The translations under genes and the position numbers were made by a program. The notes beneath the pieces are model-generated. The model saw only the letters and a list, made by a program, of their open reading frames with translations. It was not told the DNA's origin and searched no databases. From Rhodobacter sp. (GTDB lineage Bacteria; Pseudomonadota; Alphaproteobacteria; Rhodobacterales; Rhodobacteraceae): a stretch of 64,000 nucleotides of DNA. This document shows, one piece after another, positions 59,487-64,000 of this stretch. The stretch spans positions 1 through 64,000 of the forward strand of contig JAIXRW010000015.1 of the NCBI GenBank assembly GCA_027484985.1. Direction: 5' to 3'. The first letter of the stretch is position 1. Each line of letters starts with the position of its first letter.

Positions 59487-60035
59487 TCACCGCGCCGCCA
59501 GCACCGCCTCTGCGCGTCTGAACAGAGCCGCCAGTTCCATCAGCCCCGTGGCCGCCTTGGCCGAGGCCCGCGCCTCGGACTGCATGGGAAAGGTCACAAG
59601 CGACACTTCCCAAAGATCAAGCTCGGCCAGCAAGCGCTGCCCCTTGGCGTCGCGCTCGGCCCGCACCGTGCGGTATCCGATCGACAACCCGTCAATCGCC
59701 CCCGCCGCCAGCAGCGCCGCCGCCTCGCGGCCCTGCGCCAGATCGGTCAGCAGCCGGCCCTTGACCCACAGGCCCACCGCATCCTCGCGCACCTCGTCCC
59801 ACACGCCGATGGGCTGGGCGGGGTCGTGCTGCCACAGCATCTTCACCCGCCGCCCCGCCCGCGCCATCCGCGCCAGCGATGCCCCATAGGCCCCCGCCAG
59901 CACCACATCGCCCCCCTGATCGCGCAGCCCAAAGACCGAGGCATAGCCCTCGATCCGCGCGCCCCCGACCCCGCCCGTCTCGACCACCAGCCCCGCATCG
60001 GGGCGGTGGAACTTGTGTTCCAGACCGTCCAGCAT
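59487..60035 (-). CDS. GTA HK97 prohead protease (ORF4-like)
   Basis: IEGYASVFGLRDQGGDVVLAGAYGASLARMARAGRRVKMLWQHDPAQPIGVWDEVREDAVGLWVKGRLL. Confidence 0.93.
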   Translation of the reverse strand: MLDGLEHKFHRPDAGLVVETGGVGGARIEGYASVFGLRDQGGDVVLAGAYGASLARMARAGRRVKMLWQHDPAQPIGVWDEVREDAVGLWVKGRLLTDLAQGREAAALLAAGAIDGLSIGYRTVRAERDAKGQRLLAELDLWEVSLVTFPMQSEARASAKAATGLMELAALFRRAEAVLAAR

Positions 60036-60296
60036 CTATTTCAACCCCGCAGCCATCAACGCCTCGACCCCCTGCGCCAGCAGGAACCCCGCCACCCCGA
60101 ACACGCCCAGCCAGACCCGCTTTTCCAGCCGGTCCAGCGCCGCATCTATCTGTCCCAGCCGGAACTCCAGCGCCGCCCATCGCTCTTCGGCCACCCGTTC
60201 ATTCGCCTCGAGCCGCGCCGCCGTGGCATCGAAACTGTCGAACAGGAAACGCGACCCCCCCAAGGGCGGCCCCGTCGGCGGCACCCGCCGCGTCAC
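60036..60296 (-). CDS. GTA small protein with C-terminal hydrophobic segment (ORF3.5-like)
   Basis: MTRRVPPTGPPLGGSRFLFDSFDATAARLEANERVAEERWAALEFRLGQIDAALDRLEKRVWLGVFGVAGFLLAQGVEAL. Confidence 0.8.
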   Translation of the reverse strand: MTRRVPPTGPPLGGSRFLFDSFDATAARLEANERVAEERWAALEFRLGQIDAALDRLEKRVWLGVFGVAGFLLAQGVEALMAAGLK

Positions 60297-61474
60297 GCAT
60301 CATCCCCCACGGGCGGCAATCCCAGCGCCACGCGCTTTTCCGCCACCGTCAGGAAATCGGCCGCCGCGATCCGCGCCCATGCGGCATCACGCTCGGCCGC
60401 CAGCGCGGGCACCTGGTCCAGATCGGGCCGTATCTCGACCGCCTCGCCGGTGAACACCGACAGCCATGACGACACCGCCGCCGTCACCCGCGCAGCCAAG
60501 GGCAGCACGGTCAGGCGGTAAAACGCCCTGTTGGCCTCGGCATAGTTCGCATAAGTCGCATCCCCCGGTATCCCCAGCAGCATCGGCGGCACGCCGAATG
60601 CCGTGGCAATCTCGCGCGCTGCCGCCTCTTTGGTTTTCTGGAACTCCATGTCGCTGGGCGAAAAGCCCATCGGCTTCCAGTCAAGGCCGCCTTCCAGCAG
60701 CATCGGCCTTCCTGCATTGCGCGCGCCCTGGTGGTGGCTTTCCATCTCGCTTACCAGCCGGTCATACTGGTCCGCCGTCAGCGCCGATTGCCCGTCCGCC
60801 CCGCGATAGACGATCGCCCCCGAAGGCCGTGCCGCATTGTCCAGCAGCGCCTTCGACCATGCCGAAGCCGAGGAATGCACATCCAGCGCCACCGCCGCCG
60901 CCTGAAGCGGCGAAAACCCGTAATGGTCATCCTGCGGATGGAACGACCGGATATGGCAGATCGGCGGCACCTCGCCCGTCATGTCAAAGCGGTGCGCCTT
61001 GGCCCCCACCGTATAGTCATAGGCCACAGGCCAGCCATCCGGCCCCGGCACCACCGCCATCCGGTCCGACCGCAGCACATGCAACTCGCCGGGCAGGGCA
61101 GCGGCACCCGCCACCGCCTCAAGATAGGCGTTCCCCGACAGCAGAAGATGCCCGTAAACCGCCTCGAACAGCTCGGCCCGGCCTTGGCCCGCATTGGGGC
61201 GGCGCAGCAGGTCCACCACCGGATGCACCTCGTAGCGCCGCGCCTGATCCTGCACCACCAAGGGCAGGGCCGCCGCCGCCTCGGCAATCAGCTTGACCGC
61301 GCGGAACCCGACAGGGTTGCCCATGAACCCCGACCGCGACAGGCTGCCCAAATCGCGGGCCGACCAGCGCACCCGCCCCGTGGCGCCCCCCGCCCCGCCC
61401 CAGGCGACCACCCGCCCCGTGGCGCTGGCCTTCACCTCGGGCACATCCGCCTTCCGCAGAAACTTCCAAACCAT
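60293..61474 (-). CDS. GTA portal protein (ORF3-like)
   Basis: MVWKFLRKADVPEVKASATGRVVAWGG...; FMGNPVGFRAVKLIAEAAAALPLVVQD; FGVPPMLLGIPGDATYANYAEANRAFYRLTVLPLA. Confidence 0.95.
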   Translation of the reverse strand: MVWKFLRKADVPEVKASATGRVVAWGGAGGATGRVRWSARDLGSLSRSGFMGNPVGFRAVKLIAEAAAALPLVVQDQARRYEVHPVVDLLRRPNAGQGRAELFEAVYGHLLLSGNAYLEAVAGAAALPGELHVLRSDRMAVVPGPDGWPVAYDYTVGAKAHRFDMTGEVPPICHIRSFHPQDDHYGFSPLQAAAVALDVHSSASAWSKALLDNAARPSGAIVYRGADGQSALTADQYDRLVSEMESHHQGARNAGRPMLLEGGLDWKPMGFSPSDMEFQKTKEAAAREIATAFGVPPMLLGIPGDATYANYAEANRAFYRLTVLPLAARVTAAVSSWLSVFTGEAVEIRPDLDQVPALAAERDAAWARIAAADFLTVAEKRVALGLPPVGDDA

Positions 61475-61553
61475 CCGCACCACTCCCCTAGCGGCATGGC
61501 TCCGCCATCCCCCGGCCAAGGCCAAGGGGGGCTGAACCCGCCATTTCGTCCGT

Positions 61554-62906
61554 TCAAAGTGTCCGCACCTGCGGCCGCCGCCAGCTGGCCGCCCCGTCGA
61601 TCAAAAGGTCCGTCAGCGCCCAGACCAGCGCATCCACACGGTCGGGCGACCCCTTGCCCAGGTAGCCGCCCACCGTCATCTGCATCATCTGCTCTTCCAG
61701 CGCGGCAAGCCCGGGCAGATGCGTGACCCGCCCCTGTTCGTACAGCGCCGCCACAGGCTCGGCCCGCAGCACCTTGCCCCGCGTGGCCCGCACGGCGCGG
61801 AACGGCACCAGCGGGTCCACCTGCCGCAGCACCGCCTGCACCATGTCACCGCCCATATTCACCTCGGCCACCAGCCGGTCAGCCCCGTGGCGGTGAAAGG
61901 CATCGACCGCCCGCGCCGCCCATTCGGCGGCACCCTTGCCCTGCACGCTGGCATCTTCCAGCACCACGGCCCGCCAGTCCTGCGGTGGCCCCTCCATAAA
62001 GGCCCCCACCACCAGAATCCCGCATTCATCCGCCCCGGCCCCCGTTGACGCCGGCGGATCGACCGCCACCACGATCCGCGTCAGATCGCGCCCTTCGGCC
62101 CCGCCGGCGCGGCACCGCTCGACCAAGGGCCGCGTCCAAAGCGCGCCTTCGGCATCCTCGACCAGCAGCCCCTGCAATTCCTCGATCCCCGCCCGCGTCC
62201 CGCCATAGCGCGCCTGCACCTCGTGCAGGAAACTTGCCGCCAGATGGGCGCGGTTGGCTTCCGTCGGTGCATGGGTCATCACGGTTGACGGGTTTTTCAA
62301 GATGGCCTTCAGCGCCCCCACATTGCGCGGCGTGGTCGTCACCACCGCCTGCGGGGCAGGCCCCAGCCGCAACGCGAATTGCAGCATGTCCCAGGTCTCG
62401 CGCGCCTTTGGCCATTTCGCCAGTTCGTCCGCCCAGGCCGCGTCGAATTGCGGCCCGCGCAGCCCTTCGGGGTCATGCGCCGACATCACCTGCGCCACCG
62501 CGCCATTGGGCCAGACCAGCCGCTTGCGCGACGCTTCCCAAACCGGTTTACGGTCGGGCGGCGAACAGGCGATGATGCCGCTTTCCCCGAACACCATCAC
62601 CTCGCGCACCTGATCGACCGTCTCGCCCACCAGCGCCACGCGCCGCGCACGGCCCTTGTCCTGCGGCCGCGCGCCTTCGACCTGCGCGCGCACCCATTCG
62701 GCCCCCGCCCGCGTCTTGCCTGCCCCGCGCCCGCCCATGATCACCCATGTCCGCCACGCGCCTTCGGGCGGCAACTGGTGCGGCAGCGCCCAGAACTCGA
62801 AGATCCACGGCAGCGCCAGCAGCGCCCCCTCGCTCAGCCCCGCGACGAAATCATCCACCGTCGCCTGCGGCTCTAAGGCCAGCCAGCCTGCGCCCGATCT
62901 CATCGC
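61554..62906 (-). CDS. GTA terminase large subunit (ORF2-like); start uncertain
   Basis: WVIMGGRGAGKTRAGAEWVRAQVEGARPQDKGRARRVALVGETVDQVREVMVFGESGI; the open frame extends to 63020. Confidence 0.94.
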   Translation of the reverse strand, partial: AMRSGAGWLALEPQATVDDFVAGLSEGALLALPWIFEFWALPHQLPPEGAWRTWVIMGGRGAGKTRAGAEWVRAQVEGARPQDKGRARRVALVGETVDQVREVMVFGESGIIACSPPDRKPVWEASRKRLVWPNGAVAQVMSAHDPEGLRGPQFDAAWADELAKWPKARETWDMLQFALRLGPAPQAVVTTTPRNVGALKAILKNPSTVMTHAPTEANRAHLAASFLHEVQARYGGTRAGIEELQGLLVEDAEGALWTRPLVERCRAGGAEGRDLTRIVVAVDPPASTGAGADECGILVVGAFMEGPPQDWRAVVLEDASVQGKGAAEWAARAVDAFHRHGADRLVAEVNMGGDMVQAVLRQVDPLVPFRAVRATRGKVLRAEPVAALYEQGRVTHLPGLAALEEQMMQMTVGGYLGKGSPDRVDALVWALTDLLIDGAASWRRPQVRTL

Positions 62907-63204
62907 GCGCGGCGTCAAGGTCAAGCTGTCGCCCCCCCCCGCCGCCCCTGCCGCCGCCATCTCCCTCGCCGACCAGTCCGGCGACCCTGTTGCGAAGCCT
63001 GTCAAGGCGTGTCCTCTCATCCACCAGCATCCAGAGCGCCATGCGCAATTCGCGGATCGCCCGCTGCGCCGCCCTCACCTCGGCCGGACTTCCGGTTTCA
63101 AGCTGTTCAATCGCAGCGGCCATCCGGGCCGCCGCGCGTTCGAACATCCGTCCCGTTGTCCCGACCAGCGCCAAAGGCGCGTCATCCTCCGCGCCCATTG
63201 CCAT
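62851..63204 (-). CDS. GTA small terminase-like protein (ORF1-like)
   Basis: MAMGAEDDAPLALVGTTGRMFERAAARMAAAIEQLETGSPAEVRAAQRAIRELRMALWMLVDERTRLDRL. Confidence 0.82.
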   Translation of the reverse strand: MAMGAEDDAPLALVGTTGRMFERAAARMAAAIEQLETGSPAEVRAAQRAIRELRMALWMLVDERTRLDRLRNRVAGLVGEGDGGGRGGGGGRQLDLDAARDEIGRRLAGLRAAGDGG

Positions 63205-63238
63205 GCGTCCCGTCGCCCCCGAACCGATGCGACCACAT

Positions 63239-63275
63239 GAAAAAGCGGCCCAAGGGGTTGCCCCCCGGCCGCTTG
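63239..63275 (-). terminator. Intrinsic-terminator-like hairpin just upstream of GTA ORF1
   Basis: Minus strand AAGCGGCCggggggcaaccccttgGGCCGCTTTTTCA. Confidence 0.75.
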
Positions 63276-63384
63276 CCCACCTCTGTCAGCATGTCATAAC
63301 ATCTACACCCGACCGTGCGCCGGGTCAAGCGAAAAATTCAGCGTTACCAAATGCTTAGCGTACTTTCGCTTAACGCTTTCTTCA

Positions 63385-64000
63385 CTATTGCTGCACGCCG
63401 CCCTCGTCCGCCGCCCCGGCCTGCGCCTCGATCTCGCGCCATTTGGCCACGTTCTCGTTATGCTCTTTCAGGGTCTTGGCAAAGACATGCCCGCCCGATC
63501 CATCGGCCACGAAATACAGATAATCGGTCTTTTCCGGGTTCAGCGCCGCCTCGATCGACAGCCGCCCCGGATTGGCAATCGGCGTCGGCGGCAGCCCGTC
63601 GATGACATAGGTGTTATAGGGCGTCTCGCGCCGCAACTCGCTTTGCCGCAACCCGCGCCCCAGCACGCCCTGCCCCTTGGTCACGCCATAAATCACCGTG
63701 GGGTCGGTCTGCAACCGCATCCCCTGTTCCAGCCGGTTGATAAAGACGGATGCCACGCGCTTGCGCTCTTCCGCGATGCCCGTCTCTTTCTCGACGATCG
63801 ACGCCATGATCATCGCCTGTTCCGGCGTGTCATAGGGCAGCCCCTCGGCCCGCGTGGCCCACAGTTCGGCCATGGACGCCGTCTGCCGCGCCGCCATCTC
63901 GTCCAGCAGCGCCTTGCGGTCCGCACCCCGCTCCACCTCATAGCTGTCCGGCGCCAGCGCGCCCTCGGGCGGCACCTCGGCCACTTCCCCGGTCAGGAAA
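63385..64000 (-). CDS. mltG: Endolytic transglycosylase MltG (5' end beyond window)
   Basis: EERKRVASVFINRLEQGMRLQTDPTVIYGVTKGQGVLGRGLRQSELRRETPYNTYVIDGLPPTPIANPGRLSIEAALNPEKTDYLYFVADGSGGHVFAKTLKEHNENVAKWRE; frame still open at the window end. Confidence 0.93.
   Translation of the reverse strand, partial: FLTGEVAEVPPEGALAPDSYEVERGADRKALLDEMAARQTASMAELWATRAEGLPYDTPEQAMIMASIVEKETGIAEERKRVASVFINRLEQGMRLQTDPTVIYGVTKGQGVLGRGLRQSELRRETPYNTYVIDGLPPTPIANPGRLSIEAALNPEKTDYLYFVADGSGGHVFAKTLKEHNENVAKWREIEAQAGAADEGGVQQ

Noticed and set aside
49471-63204. Ordinary prophage
   Set aside because: No integrase, repressor, replication or lysis genes; gene order matches the structural cluster of an RcGTA-type gene transfer agent.

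Overview
Judging from gene content, this is a GC-rich alphaproteobacterial chromosome segment, most likely Rhodobacteraceae. It has four zones. (1) About 1-26.5 kb is a dense phosphorus-economy island. It holds an ArsR-ArsC fusion, phnDCE with a divergent PhnM and an acyltransferase, phoB, a CHAD protein, a second phnCDEE, a hexapeptide transferase, phnM/phnF, a complete C-P lyase core phnGHIJKL plus phnN, a DUF1045 2H-phosphoesterase-like protein, canonical phnM, a PlcP-like metallophosphoesterase with GT21, DedA-like and GT2 genes (membrane-lipid remodelling), and a porin-pstS pair. I find candidate PhoB boxes at several promoters and a candidate PhnF operator at the C-P lyase promoter. (2) About 26.8-49 kb is mostly core metabolism: nrdJ, fur/mur, three EamA/RarD transporters, eno, anmK, tyrS, two cyclophilins, pgk, class I aldolase, ftsB-like, pdhA/pdhB/pdhC and cysE. 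These are interrupted by several families of hairpin-rich intergenic repeats, including a REP/composite/REP/composite/REP locus and a three-copy tandem array. (3) About 49.5-63.2 kb is a complete-looking gene transfer agent (RcGTA-like) structural cluster on the minus strand. (4) The right edge carries a truncated mltG. No rRNA, tRNA, CRISPR array or transposase was recognised. All assignments come from reading translations and DNA by eye; no database search was run.
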